Assembly: GCF_019511665.1 (NCBI RefSeq)
Contig: NZ_JAEUAW010000009.1
Span: forward strand, 97,824-161,823
Source of the DNA: Microbacterium jejuense
GTDB lineage: Bacteria; Actinomycetota; Actinomycetes; Actinomycetales; Microbacteriaceae
DNA length: 64,000 nucleotides
Direction of reading: 5' to 3'
Part shown: positions 1 to 8,112 of the stretch, in pieces
Layout of the letters: every line of letters starts with the position of its first letter
Numbering within the stretch: position 1 is the stretch's first letter
Position numbers and translations under genes: made by a program
Notes under the pieces: model-generated
Database searches by the model: none
Seen by the model: only the letters and a program-made list of their open reading frames with translations
Told to the model about the DNA's origin: nothing

Positions 1-644
1 CCGTCGCGCAGTCCGGTCGCCTCGACCGCCCCGACGACGGCGACGATCGACTTCTCGCGCGCGAGGATCGCCGTGTGCGACGTCGGGCCGCCCTCGGTGG
101 TCACGAGCGCGAGCACCTTGTCGAGGTCCAGGAGCGCGGTGTCGGCGGGGGCGAGGTCCTTCGCGACGAGGACGAAGGGATGCCCCGGGTCGGGCACTCC
201 CGGAGCGGGCACGCCCCGCAGCCGGGCGATGACCCGCTGGGCCACGTCGTCGAGGTCTGCCGCGCGCTCGCCGAGGTACCCGCCGAGCGCCGTGAGCTGA
301 TCGCGGAAGGACGCGAACGCGTCGAACACCGCGAACTCACCGGTGCGGCCCTGCGCGACGCGCGCGTTCACCTCGTCGGCGAGACTCGGGTCCTCGGCCA
401 TCATCGCCTGCGCCTCGAGCACCTCCTGCGCCGCGCCGCCCGCCTGGGCGCCGCGGGCCTCGAGCTCGCGCGCGACGGCGGCGACGGCATCCGCGACCCG
501 CGCCTTCTCTTCGTCGGCGGTCAGCGTGCTGGGGGCGTCGGACGGCGGCGGAGCCGGCTCGGCCATGCGCGCGACGGGACCCTGGGCGACGCCCAGGCCG
601 ATCCCCACACCTCGCAGCTCTCGAGAAACAAGGGGCTCCGTCAT
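1..644 (-). CDS. ptsI: PTS Enzyme I (phosphoenolpyruvate-protein phosphotransferase), N-terminal part
   Basis: This enzyme autophosphorylates from phosphoenolpyruvate and passes the phosphate to HPr, the first step of PTS sugar uptake in the cytoplasm. About 214 residues are visible and the C-terminal PEP-binding barrel lies outside the window. The N-terminal part reads MTEPLVSRELRGVGIGLGVA. Near residue 190 is the active-site signature GGPTSHTAI, whose histidine carries the phosphate; this position matches the family. The ATG lies one base after the HPr stop, so the two genes are translationally linked. Order on the minus strand is EIIB, HPr, Enzyme I. Family assignment is firm. Confidence 0.95.
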   Translation of the reverse strand, partial: MTEPLVSRELRGVGIGLGVAQGPVARMAEPAPPPSDAPSTLTADEEKARVADAVAAVARELEARGAQAGGAAQEVLEAQAMMAEDPSLADEVNARVAQGRTGEFAVFDAFASFRDQLTALGGYLGERAADLDDVAQRVIARLRGVPAPGVPDPGHPFVLVAKDLAPADTALLDLDKVLALVTTEGGPTSHTAILAREKSIVAVVGAVEATGLRD

Positions 645-645
645 G

Positions 646-924
646 TCAGGCCTCCGCGTCGTGGTCGGTGGTCAGCAGCTCGGTGAGCGCGTCGAGCAGG
701 TCGTCGGCGCCGTCACCCTCCGCGGTCAGGGTGACGTAGTCGCCCTTCTCGACGCCGAGCGCGATCACGCCGAGGATGCTCGCCGCGTTCACGGGGCTCG
801 CCGCACCCTTGGCGATCGTCACCGGCAGGCCGGAGTCCTTGGCCGCCTGCGCGAAGAGCTTGGCGGGACGGGCGTGCAGCCCGTGCGCGGATCCGATCCG
901 GACGGTGCGGGAGACGGGTGGCAT
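646..924 (-). CDS. ptsH: Phosphocarrier protein HPr
   Basis: HPr relays phosphate from Enzyme I to the EIIA domains of sugar permeases. The 92-residue product has the usual HPr length. The phosphorylatable histidine is His17 in the motif HARPA. The second conserved region reads NAASILGV, with Ser49 where Firmicutes HPr has the regulatory serine; actinobacteria generally lack the HPr kinase, so this site is probably not used. The gene follows the EIIB gene after about 50 bp and is almost contiguous with ptsI. A divergent PRD regulator with its own EIIA-like domain could receive phosphate from this HPr (inference). Confidence 0.96.
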   Translation of the reverse strand: MPPVSRTVRIGSAHGLHARPAKLFAQAAKDSGLPVTIAKGAASPVNAASILGVIALGVEKGDYVTLTAEGDGADDLLDALTELLTTDHDAEA

Positions 925-976
925 ATCGGACCTCTCTGTCTTTCGGGCTCGGTGCTGTCGGTGCGGGTCAGGCTGT

Positions 977-1330
977 TCAGGTGTCGGTGCCGGCGGTCTC
1001 GCCCGCGGCCGGAGGCGGCCCCCCGGTGCTTCCGACCGCGGCGCGGACCAGCGCGAGCGTCCGCGTGCCGTCCCGGTCGGTGAAGATGTCGGGCGGCAGC
1101 AGCACCACCGTCGTGCCCCGGGGCGCGGCATCCCGTTCGATGCGCTCGAGCGCATGAACCAGATGCGGTCCCACGAGGACCACGTCGGCGGAATCGAGGT
1201 CGATCGGAAGCGACGCCTCGGTGCCGGCGAAGGCGGCGTAATCCAGACCCTGTTCGTGGGCTGCGTGACGCACGCGCTGTGCGACGAAGGTGCTCGAGGC
1301 ACCCGCTCCGCAGACCACCAGGATCCTCAT
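977..1330 (-). CDS. PTS sugar-specific EIIB protein, lactose/cellobiose-like
   Basis: This is a 117-residue free-standing EIIB. It starts MRILVVCGAGASSTFVAQRV, where Cys8 in the VVCGAGASS loop is the expected phospho-cysteine of lactose/cellobiose-family EIIB proteins. The start is well set: a strong Shine-Dalgarno (AAAGGAGG on the minus strand, about 1338-1345) sits just upstream. It leads the EIIB-HPr-Enzyme I operon and is divergent from the PRD regulator. No EIIC permease or separate EIIA is visible; they may lie beyond the left edge or elsewhere. Substrate cannot be told from the sequence. The last 15 residues are Gly/Pro-rich and probably disordered. Confidence 0.88.
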   Translation of the reverse strand: MRILVVCGAGASSTFVAQRVRHAAHEQGLDYAAFAGTEASLPIDLDSADVVLVGPHLVHALERIERDAAPRGTTVVLLPPDIFTDRDGTRTLALVRAAVGSTGGPPPAAGETAGTDT

Positions 1331-1459
1331 CGATCCGCCTCCTTTCGGCCCATTCTTGTGAAACCGCTGGGAGTCGACAACCAGTCCTTCTTCCGCAGGG
1401 GCGGAAAAGCGTCGTCCGCTGCCGGTCCGCCTGTCCGGTGCTCGTGGTTGACTGGGCTC

Positions 1460-3382
1460 GTGACCCGGGCCCGCCAAGATCGTGTGCTCGGACTGCTGGT
1501 GCGCGAGGGCGACTGGGTGACGGCATCCGCTCTCGCCGACGCTCTCGGGGTGACACCCCGCAGCATCCGCTCGTACGTCACCGCGGTCAACGCGCGCGTC
1601 GACGGCGGCGTCGCCATCGAGTCCGGTCCGCAGGGGTACCGTGCCGGAGCCGAGGCCGCCGCGGCGCTGCGTGTCGAGGCCGACGCCGGCACGCCGCGCG
1701 ACCGCCTGCACACGGTCGTGCGCGCGCTGCTGGACGAGCCCGACGGCATCGACGTGTTCGAGACCGCCGATGCGCTGCACGTGTCGCCCGCGACGCTCGA
1801 CGCCGACCTCGCGCGCGTGCGGGGCCTGCTCGGGGGCACCGAGCTGACGCTCGAGCGCTCCGCGTCGCGTGCACGCCTGCGCGGCACCGAGGGTGCGCAG
1901 CGGCGACTGCTCTCCAAGCTCGCCCATGACGAGATGGATGCCGGATCCTTCGACCTCTCGGCTCTCCGGCGCACCCTCGGGGAGCGGTCGGTGGGCGCGC
2001 GGGCGTTCGGGCCCTTCAAGACCGAGCTCGTCGCGCGCCTCGGCGAGCTCGGTTGGTTCGTCAACGAGTTCGGCATCGCCGACGTCGTGATGCACATCGC
2101 GATCGCCGCGGACCGCGTCGCGCAGGACCGGCCGCTCGACGCGGCCGAGCCGGCCGTCGCGGGGGAGCGGCCCACCCAGACGCAGGTGGCCGACATCATC
2201 GCCGAGCTCTCGGAACGCCACCTCGGCGTGCGCCTGGGCACCGCGGATCTGCAGCACCTTTCGACCCTCGTGCTGACCAGGGTGGTCGCTCCCGATCGAG
2301 GGGTGGCGGCATCCACTCTTCCGGGACTCGATCCGTCGGTCGAGGCGACCGTGCGCGAGGTGGTGACCGCGGCGGCCGAGGAGTTCCTCGTCGACATCGC
2401 GCACGACGACTTCGTCGCGCGCCTCGCGCTGCACGTGCAGAACCTCCTGCACCGCGCGCGCGAGCAGGCGTGGTCGCGCAACCCGCTCACGCGATCGCTC
2501 AAGTCGACGTACCCGATGATCTTCGAAGTCGCGGTGTTCATCGCCAGCCGGCTGCAGCAGCGGCTCGGCATCCCGCTGCCCGACGACGAGATCGCCTACG
2601 TCGCCATGCACGTCGGCGGCCGCCTGGAGCGCAGCCGCCGCGCCGACCAGTTGCTCACCGCGACCATCGTGTGCCCCGGGTACTACGACCTGCACGAGCT
2701 GCTGCGCTCCAGCGTCGACCGGTCTCTGGGGCAGGCGATCGAGGTCGTCGGCGTCGAGACGCGCGTCGACCCGGACTGGGCGTCGATCGACACCGACCTC
2801 GTTCTCACCACGATCGACCCGTTGACGCCGGCCGACCGGATCGTGCGGATCCAGCCGTTCCTCACCGACGCCGACGTCGAGCGCGTGCAGGCCGCGGCCG
2901 GACGCATCCGCCGCTCGCGCCGCCTGGCGCGGCTGCGCGCGGAGCTGGAGCGCTACTTCGAGCCGTCCGCGTTCGTGCGGGGGCTCGACGGCGACGAGGA
3001 TGCCGTGATCCGCAGCCTCGGCGGCCTGCTGCGCGAGCGCGGAGTGATCGACGAGACCTACATCGACCGCACCCTGGAGCGCGAGCGGCTCTCGTCGACG
3101 GCGTTCACCGACGCCCTCGCCGTGCCCCACGCCCTGGAGATGACGGCATCCCGCACCGCCATCGCCGTCGGCATCGCCGACCCCTCCATCCCGTGGGGCG
3201 ACGGGCGCGTGCAGGTGGTGGCGCTCGTGGCGTTCTCCGAGACCGACCGCGAGGCGTTCCAGACCGTCTTCGAGCAGTTCGTCGAGGTGTTCAGCGAACG
3301 CGACAGCGTGCAGCGCATCGTGCGCCGCGGCACGGACTTCAACGCCTTCCTCGACGAGCTCGTCGCCGTCATCGACGGCTGA
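1460..3382 (+). CDS. PRD-containing PTS transcriptional regulator (BglG/LicR/MtlR type)
   Basis: This 640-residue regulator would sense PTS phosphorylation and control the divergent EIIB-HPr-EI operon. Domains in order: N-terminal helix-turn-helix (about 5-60) and a second helix-turn-helix (about 85-140), PRD1 (about 180-230), PRD2 (about 290-395, with LHVQNLLH and MHVGG histidines), an EIIB-like domain with Cys405 in VCPGYYDLHELL, and a C-terminal EIIA of the mannitol/fructose class with candidate phospho-His557 in AVPHAL. The DNA-binding rather than RNA-binding N-terminus points to an activator, not an antiterminator. The GTG was chosen because homology begins there; ATG starts further upstream have no support. 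Sugar specificity is unknown. Confidence 0.9.
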   Translation: MTRARQDRVLGLLVREGDWVTASALADALGVTPRSIRSYVTAVNARVDGGVAIESGPQGYRAGAEAAAALRVEADAGTPRDRLHTVVRALLDEPDGIDVFETADALHVSPATLDADLARVRGLLGGTELTLERSASRARLRGTEGAQRRLLSKLAHDEMDAGSFDLSALRRTLGERSVGARAFGPFKTELVARLGELGWFVNEFGIADVVMHIAIAADRVAQDRPLDAAEPAVAGERPTQTQVADIIAELSERHLGVRLGTADLQHLSTLVLTRVVAPDRGVAASTLPGLDPSVEATVREVVTAAAEEFLVDIAHDDFVARLALHVQNLLHRAREQAWSRNPLTRSLKSTYPMIFEVAVFIASRLQQRLGIPLPDDEIAYVAMHVGGRLERSRRADQLLTATIVCPGYYDLHELLRSSVDRSLGQAIEVVGVETRVDPDWASIDTDLVLTTIDPLTPADRIVRIQPFLTDADVERVQAAAGRIRRSRRLARLRAELERYFEPSAFVRGLDGDEDAVIRSLGGLLRERGVIDETYIDRTLERERLSSTAFTDALAVPHALEMTASRTAIAVGIADPSIPWGDGRVQVVALVAFSETDREAFQTVFEQFVEVFSERDSVQRIVRRGTDFNAFLDELVAVIDG

Positions 3383-3406
3383 CCCCTCCGTCCCTCTCTC
3401 CCGGCT

Positions 3407-3479
3407 GGGTTTGGGGCGCATCACGTGCGTTTGGGGCGTGTCTCGTGCGCCCCGAGTGCACGAAATACGCCCCAAACCC
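3407..3479. repeat. Palindromic intergenic repeat with TTTGGGGCG arms (left copy)
   Basis: A 12-bp perfect inverted repeat, GGGTTTGGGGCG with CGCCCCAAACCC, closes a 73-nt element that contains a second TTTGGGGCG arm and an inner GGGGCG/CGCCCC pair. It lies between the 3' ends of the convergent PRD regulator and the AbiEi-like gene, so it may also terminate transcription. A related, more degenerate element lies on the other side of the AbiEi-like gene (4569-4659). Confidence 0.7.
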
Positions 3480-3513
3480 GAGGGGTGCAGGTACGCCGGC
3501 CGGGGTCGCTACC

Positions 3514-4467
3514 TCAGCCGCGCGCGACGATGCCGAATGCCGCGAGGCGTGCGCCGAGGTCCGCGGAGGTGCGGAGATGCGGCCAGCCCCATCGCACGAA
3601 CGGCCGCTGGGTCGTGCCGCGGATCCAGTCCTCGCGCTGCTTCTCTTCGTCGAAGATCTGCGCGGCGGAGCGGCCGTCGACGATCCTGCCGTCCACGTAC
3701 TTGAGCCGTCCGTCGAACTCGCCCCAGGCCGAGGCGTCCTCGAGCCCGAAGTCGATGTAATACGTCTTGGTGCCCGGGCCGGGCACGGGCACCTGAAGGG
3801 CGATGACGCGGAACCCGAGCTCGCACAGCCGAACGCGGCTGACGCTCTCGCCGGGCAGCTGGGCGCGCCCGTCCGCGAATGCCAGAACGCGCTTTGCACG
3901 CCCCTGCCCGTGCGGGAACCGCCGGACGATGCCGAAGACGGTCCGCCGGAACTCTTCGGCCCCCGCGGCGTCGTACACACCCGGCGTCGGTACGAACTGC
4001 GCACGCAGGGCAGCATCGGCGACCGTGACCGCCTGCTCGAACGTCGCTGTGCGGGCGACGTCTGCCACCGTCCGCGCGAGCGAGGTGACACGAAGCCCGT
4101 TGATCTCGACGACCTCGTCGTCGGGGAGCTCGCCGCGGTGGCGGACGACGGCCGAGGCCGCTCCGGGTCGTTCGACAGGGACGATGACGTGGACGCGTGT
4201 CGTATCCGGGCGGAACAGTCCGAGCCCGTGCGCGGCGGCGGCCGACTCATGGGAGATGACGGGCGCGAGTTCGGACGTGAGCGTCAGCGCGTGGGCGCGT
4301 GCCACGATGCGCGCTTCCGGCACGGCGGCGGTCCACGCCGCACCGTCGACGTAGATCCCGCTCCGCACGCGCACGAGCGTGCCGGCGCGAGCGGCTGTGG
4401 CGAGATCCCGGCTCGACCGGCCGGTCGTCAGGAGGTCCTCTCGGCGATGCAGAGTCAGCGGGGGCAC
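3514..4467 (-). CDS. AbiEi antitoxin-like protein with C-terminal PD-(D/E)XK-type domain
   Basis: This 317-residue protein resembles the actinobacterial family usually labelled type IV toxin-antitoxin AbiEi-domain proteins. The first ~50 residues (LTLHRREDLL..., LVRVRSGIYVD) look like the AbiEi winged-helix N-domain that recognises DNA. The C-terminal third has YYIDFGLED followed by GEFDGRLKYVDG, a D...ExDGxxK pattern typical of DUF559/Vsr-like nuclease folds. No AbiEii nucleotidyltransferase toxin gene is adjacent, so it is an orphan and its role may be regulatory or defensive (inference). The GTG is the start that just includes the AbiEi domain; no clear ribosome site supports it, so the start is uncertain. 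Related palindromic repeats lie on both sides. Confidence 0.75.
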   Translation of the reverse strand: MPPLTLHRREDLLTTGRSSRDLATAARAGTLVRVRSGIYVDGAAWTAAVPEARIVARAHALTLTSELAPVISHESAAAAHGLGLFRPDTTRVHVIVPVERPGAASAVVRHRGELPDDEVVEINGLRVTSLARTVADVARTATFEQAVTVADAALRAQFVPTPGVYDAAGAEEFRRTVFGIVRRFPHGQGRAKRVLAFADGRAQLPGESVSRVRLCELGFRVIALQVPVPGPGTKTYYIDFGLEDASAWGEFDGRLKYVDGRIVDGRSAAQIFDEEKQREDWIRGTTQRPFVRWGWPHLRTSADLGARLAAFGIVARG

Positions 4468-4568
4468 ACTCGAGTGTTTGCACGCACGTCCCGCGTGAGC
4501 GGCCACTCCCCGGAATCTGTGGAGAACCCACGCCTGTGGAGGAAGGTCTCGGCCGGCCCGCGCGCTCG

Positions 4569-4659
4569 GGCTTGGGGCGCACTCCGTGCGCTCGGGGCGC
4601 ACTCCGTGCGCTCGGGGCGCACTTCCTGCGCCCCAAAGAGATGAAACGCGCCCCAAAGC
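4569..4659. repeat. Palindromic/tandem GGGGCGCACTCCGTGCGCTC repeat (right copy)
   Basis: Contains a TTGGGGCG arm, two tandem 20-nt units of the type GGGGCGCACTCCGTGCGCTC plus a partial third, and two opposing CGCCCCAAAG arms. It is related to the element at 3407-3479. Together with the hairpin at 4674-4705 it fills the gap between the GNAT gene and the AbiEi-like gene; I see no coding capacity there. Confidence 0.7.
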
Positions 4660-4673
4660 GGGGAGAAGACGGT

Positions 4674-4705
4674 GGGATGCCGGCAGCCGTGGCCGCCGGC
4701 ATCCC
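4674..4705 (-). terminator. GGATGCC/GGCATCC hairpin terminator
   Basis: Stem of 11 bp (GGGATGCCGGC with GCCGGCATCCC) around a 10-nt loop, immediately downstream of the GNAT acetyltransferase stop. There is no T-tract, as is common for actinobacterial terminators. Confidence 0.75.
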
Positions 4706-4717
4706 GAACGTTCTGCG

Positions 4718-5302
4718 TCAGCCGCGGGCCAGGCGCTCCTGAAGCCCCAGGCGCACGGCGGGCCACTCGTGGGGGAGGATCGAGAACACGACGGTGTCGC
4801 GCAGCGTGCCGTCGGGGCCGAGGCGGGCGTTGCGCAGCACGCCGTCCTGCTTCGCACCGAGGCGGGCGATCGCGGCCCGCGACTGGCGGTTGTGCCAGTG
4901 CGTGCGGAACTCCACCGCGATCGCGTCGCATTCGTCGAACGCGTGGCCGAGCAGCAGCAGCTTCGAGGCGGTGTTGACGAACGTGCGCTGCGCCTCGACG
5001 CCTATCCAGGTGTACCCGATCTCGACGTGGCGGTTGGGCTGGTCGATGTTGCAGTAGGTCGTGACGCCGACGACGCGCCCGGTGTCGAGGCGACGCACGG
5101 CGAACGGGTTCATGTGACCCGCGTCGCGTGACGCGAGACGCTCGGCGATGACGGCGCCCACCGTCTCGGGGGTGGGCACCGAGGTGTACCACGTGTACTC
5201 GAGTCCCACGGTCGCGGCGGCGAGGTCGGCTTCATGGTCGACAGCGAGCGGTTCGAGCCGGACGTAGGGGTTCTCAAGGGTCACGGGGGCGGTGAGGAGC
5301 AT
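4718..5302 (-). CDS. GNAT-family N-acetyltransferase (RimJ/RimL-like)
   Basis: This 194-residue protein fits the GNAT family that transfers acetyl from acetyl-CoA to an amine, often a protein N-terminus or a small molecule. It begins with the RimJ/RimL-type strand (LENPYVRLEPL), and the core has GRVVGVTTYCNIDQPNRHVEIGYTW, then NTASKLLLLGHAFDE and NRQSRAAIARLGAK, which match the beta4, acetyl-CoA loop and terminal helix of this class. The ATG was chosen over an upstream in-frame ATG because a TACGCT -10 box lies exactly 6 nt before it, indicating a leaderless transcript. Substrate is unknown. Confidence 0.85.
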   Translation of the reverse strand: MLLTAPVTLENPYVRLEPLAVDHEADLAAATVGLEYTWYTSVPTPETVGAVIAERLASRDAGHMNPFAVRRLDTGRVVGVTTYCNIDQPNRHVEIGYTWIGVEAQRTFVNTASKLLLLGHAFDECDAIAVEFRTHWHNRQSRAAIARLGAKQDGVLRNARLGPDGTLRDTVVFSILPHEWPAVRLGLQERLARG

Positions 5303-5308
5303 GCTCCG

Positions 5309-5314
5309 AGCGTA
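5309..5314 (-). promoter_or_regulatory. -10 box (TACGCT) of leaderless GNAT gene
   Basis: TACGCT on the minus strand, 6 nt before the ATG. This spacing places transcription start at or next to the start codon. Confidence 0.6.
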
Positions 5315-5388
5315 GGGCCGCGCGTGCACGCGCCCGTTCCGGATGCGCAGGGTGACCAGCCGGTATCGATCCACAGCGCGAATCTGCA

Positions 5389-5429
5389 CGAGAGGCCGCC
5401 GTCACACTTCGCAATTCTTCGGCCTCTCG
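5389..5429. promoter_or_regulatory. Inverted repeat upstream of the importer promoter, possible operator
   Basis: A 10-bp perfect inverted repeat (CGAGAGGCCG / CGGCCTCTCG) with a 21-nt spacer lies just upstream of the candidate -10 box of the ABC importer operon. Its position suits an operator or a binding site for a dimeric regulator; no regulator gene is adjacent. Confidence 0.4.
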
Positions 5430-5453
5430 GCGCCGACGTCAGCGGCGCCCGCC

Positions 5454-5459
5454 TAGGCT
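5454..5459 (+). promoter_or_regulatory. -10 box (TAGGCT) of peptide importer operon
   Basis: TAGGCT about 50 nt before the solute-binding-protein ATG. The leader would be roughly 45 nt and includes the Shine-Dalgarno AAGAGGA. I see no clear -35. Confidence 0.5.
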
Positions 5460-5509
5460 CGAGAGGCGTCCATTCCGGCGCATGCACAGCGAAGAGGATC
5501 CCGAATCTC

Positions 5510-7087
5510 ATGAAGACCCCGAAGCTCACGAAGAGGCGAGTGATCGCGCCCGTCGCCCTCGCGCTGGCCGCGACGTTCACGCTGGCCGCCTGCGCCCAGG
5601 GCGGCTCGGCCCCCGAGTCCACCTCCGCCGAGAAGACCGGCGAGTTCACGTACGCCATCGCGAGCGACCCGTCGTCGCTCAACCCGATCAACGTGAGCGA
5701 CCGCTGGGGCCTCACCGCCACGAACATCGTCTACTCGCCGCTGGCCCGCGTCGAGGGCGACGGGACCGTCGTCAACGAGCTGGCGGAGTCGATCGAGCCC
5801 TCGGACGACGGCCTGTCGGTCACCGTGACGCTCAAGGACGGCCTGAAGTGGTCCGACGGTGAGCCGCTCACCGCCGACGACGTGGTCTTCACCTACACGA
5901 ACAAGGCCGTGCGCGAGAACGGCAACGCCGACCTGCTGTACGTGGGCGACCAGCCCATCACCGCCGAGGCGACCGACGAGCGCACGGTGGTGTTCCACCT
6001 GCCGAGCGTGAGCGCGGCGGCCCTCAGCAACATCGCGACCGAGACCTACATCATCCCCGAGCACGTGTACGGCGACGTCACCGACTTCTCGGTGACCGAG
6101 CTCGACCCGCTCGCGGTCGGCTCCGGTCCCTACAAGCTGACCGACTACGAGCGCGGCCAGTACCTGACCTTCGAGGCCAACGAGAACTACTACGGCCCCA
6201 AGCCGAAGATCGAGAAGCTGACGCTGCGCATCGTGGCGGACGCCAACACGACGAAGACGGCGCTGCAGACCGGTGAGGTGGACGCGTCGTTCGCGACCGC
6301 CGACCAGATCACCGAGCTCGAAGGCGCGGGGCTGAACGTCTACCCGTACGCCGAGGGCCGCGTCGCCTACCTGGGCCTCAATGCCGCGAAGCTCACCGAC
6401 CCCAAGGTGCGCCAGGCGATCTTCTTCGCACTGAACCGCGACGACATCAACACGGCCGCGTTCCTCAGCGAGGACTACTACCAGAACGCCTACACGATCC
6501 TGCCGCCGAGCAACTCGTTCGCGACCGAGGACGTCGAGAAGTACGAGCAGGACGCCGACAAGTCCGCCGCGCTCCTCGAAGAGGCCGGCGTCTCGGACCT
6601 GACGTTCACGCTGGCGTACGCCGGCGCCGACCCCGCCCAGACCACCGAGGCGACGCTCATCCAGGAGCAGCTCGGCAAGGCCGGGATCACGGTCGAGCTC
6701 AAGGGCGTCGAGCCCGCGGCGGTGTATGACGAGATCGAGAAGGGCGCCGACTCGCAGTACGACGCGTTCCTCGGCGGCTACATCATGGGCCAGGACCCCG
6801 ACGCGTACAGCGCGCTGTACCGCACCGGTGCCTCGGCGAACTACTTCTCGTACTCGAACCCCGCCACCGACGCGCTGTTCGACCAGGGTGCGGCCGAGCT
6901 CGACCCCGACGCCCGCAAGGAGATCTACGCCGACCTGCAGGCGCAGATCGCCGAGGACGCCGTGATCTTCCCCCTCGCCGACAACCTGAAGATCCTCGCG
7001 GTCAACCCGCGGATCGGCGGCGTCGAGGACGCGAAGCTCGTTCCGATCTACACTCTGGAGAACTTCGGGCTTCTCACCGAGAAGTAA
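5510..7087 (+). CDS. Peptide/nickel-type ABC transporter solute-binding lipoprotein
   Basis: This 525-residue extracytoplasmic receptor captures substrate for the importer encoded downstream. It has a basic N-terminus (MKTPKLTKRR), a hydrophobic segment, and a lipobox LAAC with the lipidated cysteine near residue 27. The mature part follows the SBP_bac_5 (DppA/OppA) layout: FTYAIASDPSSLNPINVSD near the start, LKDGLKWSDGEPLTADDVVFTY, and a VGSGPYKL segment. Length is typical. The ATG is preceded by AAGAGGA. It is first of five co-directional genes; a strong hairpin after it (7097-7126) probably makes this mRNA segment more abundant than the downstream permease part. Substrate is probably a peptide but is not proven. 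Confidence 0.93.
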   Translation: MKTPKLTKRRVIAPVALALAATFTLAACAQGGSAPESTSAEKTGEFTYAIASDPSSLNPINVSDRWGLTATNIVYSPLARVEGDGTVVNELAESIEPSDDGLSVTVTLKDGLKWSDGEPLTADDVVFTYTNKAVRENGNADLLYVGDQPITAEATDERTVVFHLPSVSAAALSNIATETYIIPEHVYGDVTDFSVTELDPLAVGSGPYKLTDYERGQYLTFEANENYYGPKPKIEKLTLRIVADANTTKTALQTGEVDASFATADQITELEGAGLNVYPYAEGRVAYLGLNAAKLTDPKVRQAIFFALNRDDINTAAFLSEDYYQNAYTILPPSNSFATEDVEKYEQDADKSAALLEEAGVSDLTFTLAYAGADPAQTTEATLIQEQLGKAGITVELKGVEPAAVYDEIEKGADSQYDAFLGGYIMGQDPDAYSALYRTGASANYFSYSNPATDALFDQGAAELDPDARKEIYADLQAQIAEDAVIFPLADNLKILAVNPRIGGVEDAKLVPIYTLENFGLLTEK

Positions 7088-7096
7088 GGACCGGGT

Positions 7097-7126
7097 GGAT
7101 GCCGGCGGCCGAGGCCGCCGGCATCC
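7097..7126 (+). terminator. GGATGCC/GGCATCC hairpin between binding protein and permeases
   Basis: Perfect 14-bp stem with a 2-nt centre. It sits between the receptor gene and the first permease gene, so it likely gives partial termination or stabilises the receptor mRNA, a common layout in ABC import operons. Confidence 0.75.
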
Positions 7127-7152
7127 CTGTGCGTCCGCCGGAAGGGAGAACG

Positions 7153-8112
7153 ATGGCGGTCTACATCCTGCGCCGCCTGCTGCAGGTCATCCCGATGCTG
7201 CTGCTGGTGACGTTCGTGGTGTTCCTGCTCGTGCACGCGGCGCCGTACGACGTCGTGGATTCGATCACGACGCCGCAGATGTCGGACGAGACCGTCGCGG
7301 CGATGCGCGAGCGGTACGGCCTGGACCAGCCGATGCTCGTGCAGTACGGCCTGTGGCTGGCCCACGTGGTGCAGGGCGACCTCGGGTACTCGCTGGCGAG
7401 CCGCCACTCGATCGCTGAAGAGCTCGCGGTGCGCATCCCGAACACCATCATCCTCGTGGCGCCCGCCTACCTCGTCGCGCTCGCCCTGGCCGTCGTCCTC
7501 GGTCTGCTGGCGGGTTCGCGCCGCGGCAGGCTCACCGACAAGATCATCGACGGGCTCGCGGGCATCGGCATCGCGACCCCGTCGTTCTGGTTCGCGCTGC
7601 TGGTGATCTACGTCTTCGGCTATGTGCTGCGGTGGTTCCCCATCATCGGGATGCACTCGGTGGGCAAGCAGGGCGACCCGCTGGACTTCCTCGCGCACTT
7701 CGCGATGCCGTTCCTGGTGCTGCTCGTGGCCTTCTTCCCCGAGCTGGCGCGCTACGTGCGCTCGGCCACGATCGGCCAGCTGTCGCAGGACTACGTGCTG
7801 GTGCAGCGCGGCTTCGGGGCGTCGGGCGGACAGATCCTGTCGCGGCACGTCAGCCGCAACGTCATGCTGCCCATCATCACGCAGCTGGGTCTGGCACTGC
7901 CGATCCTCGTGACCGGCGCGATCGTCACCGAGTCGATCTTCGGCTGGCCGGGCGTCGGCCCCTACTTCCTCACGGCCACGCGCAGCCTCGACTATCCCGT
8001 CATCCTCGCCGTCCTGCTGCTGTCGGCGGTGCTCGTGATCATCGGCAACCTCATCGCCGACATCCTCTACGTCCTCGTGGATCCCCGCATCCGGATCGGA
8101 GCGGGCTCATGA
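7153..8112 (+). CDS. Peptide-type ABC transporter permease, DppB-like
   Basis: This 319-residue integral membrane protein forms half of the translocation channel. It starts MAVYILRRLLQVIPMLLLVT, the classic DppB N-terminus with a first membrane helix, and continues with PYDVVD.../GLDQPMLVQYG..., typical of this subfamily. About six helices are visible. The EAA-type cytoplasmic loop appears around YVLVQRGFGASGGQILSRHVSRN, where the ATPase docks. The ATG has a GGAAGGGAGA ribosome site. Its TGA overlaps the next ATG (ATGA), so the two permeases are translationally coupled. Confidence 0.94.
   Translation: MAVYILRRLLQVIPMLLLVTFVVFLLVHAAPYDVVDSITTPQMSDETVAAMRERYGLDQPMLVQYGLWLAHVVQGDLGYSLASRHSIAEELAVRIPNTIILVAPAYLVALALAVVLGLLAGSRRGRLTDKIIDGLAGIGIATPSFWFALLVIYVFGYVLRWFPIIGMHSVGKQGDPLDFLAHFAMPFLVLLVAFFPELARYVRSATIGQLSQDYVLVQRGFGASGGQILSRHVSRNVMLPIITQLGLALPILVTGAIVTESIFGWPGVGPYFLTATRSLDYPVILAVLLLSAVLVIIGNLIADILYVLVDPRIRIGAGS

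Noticed and set aside
3369..4250. Long reading frames on the strand opposite or out of frame with clear genes, here and across the window (for example 53974-54705 and 47068-48021)
   Set aside because: High GC content removes stop codons in the other frames. These products are Arg/Ala/Pro-rich, match no family and have no initiation signals, while the real genes in the same place have clear motifs.
3514..4467. A complete AbiE toxin-antitoxin pair
   Set aside because: No AbiEii nucleotidyltransferase gene is adjacent on either strand; only the AbiEi-like part is present.
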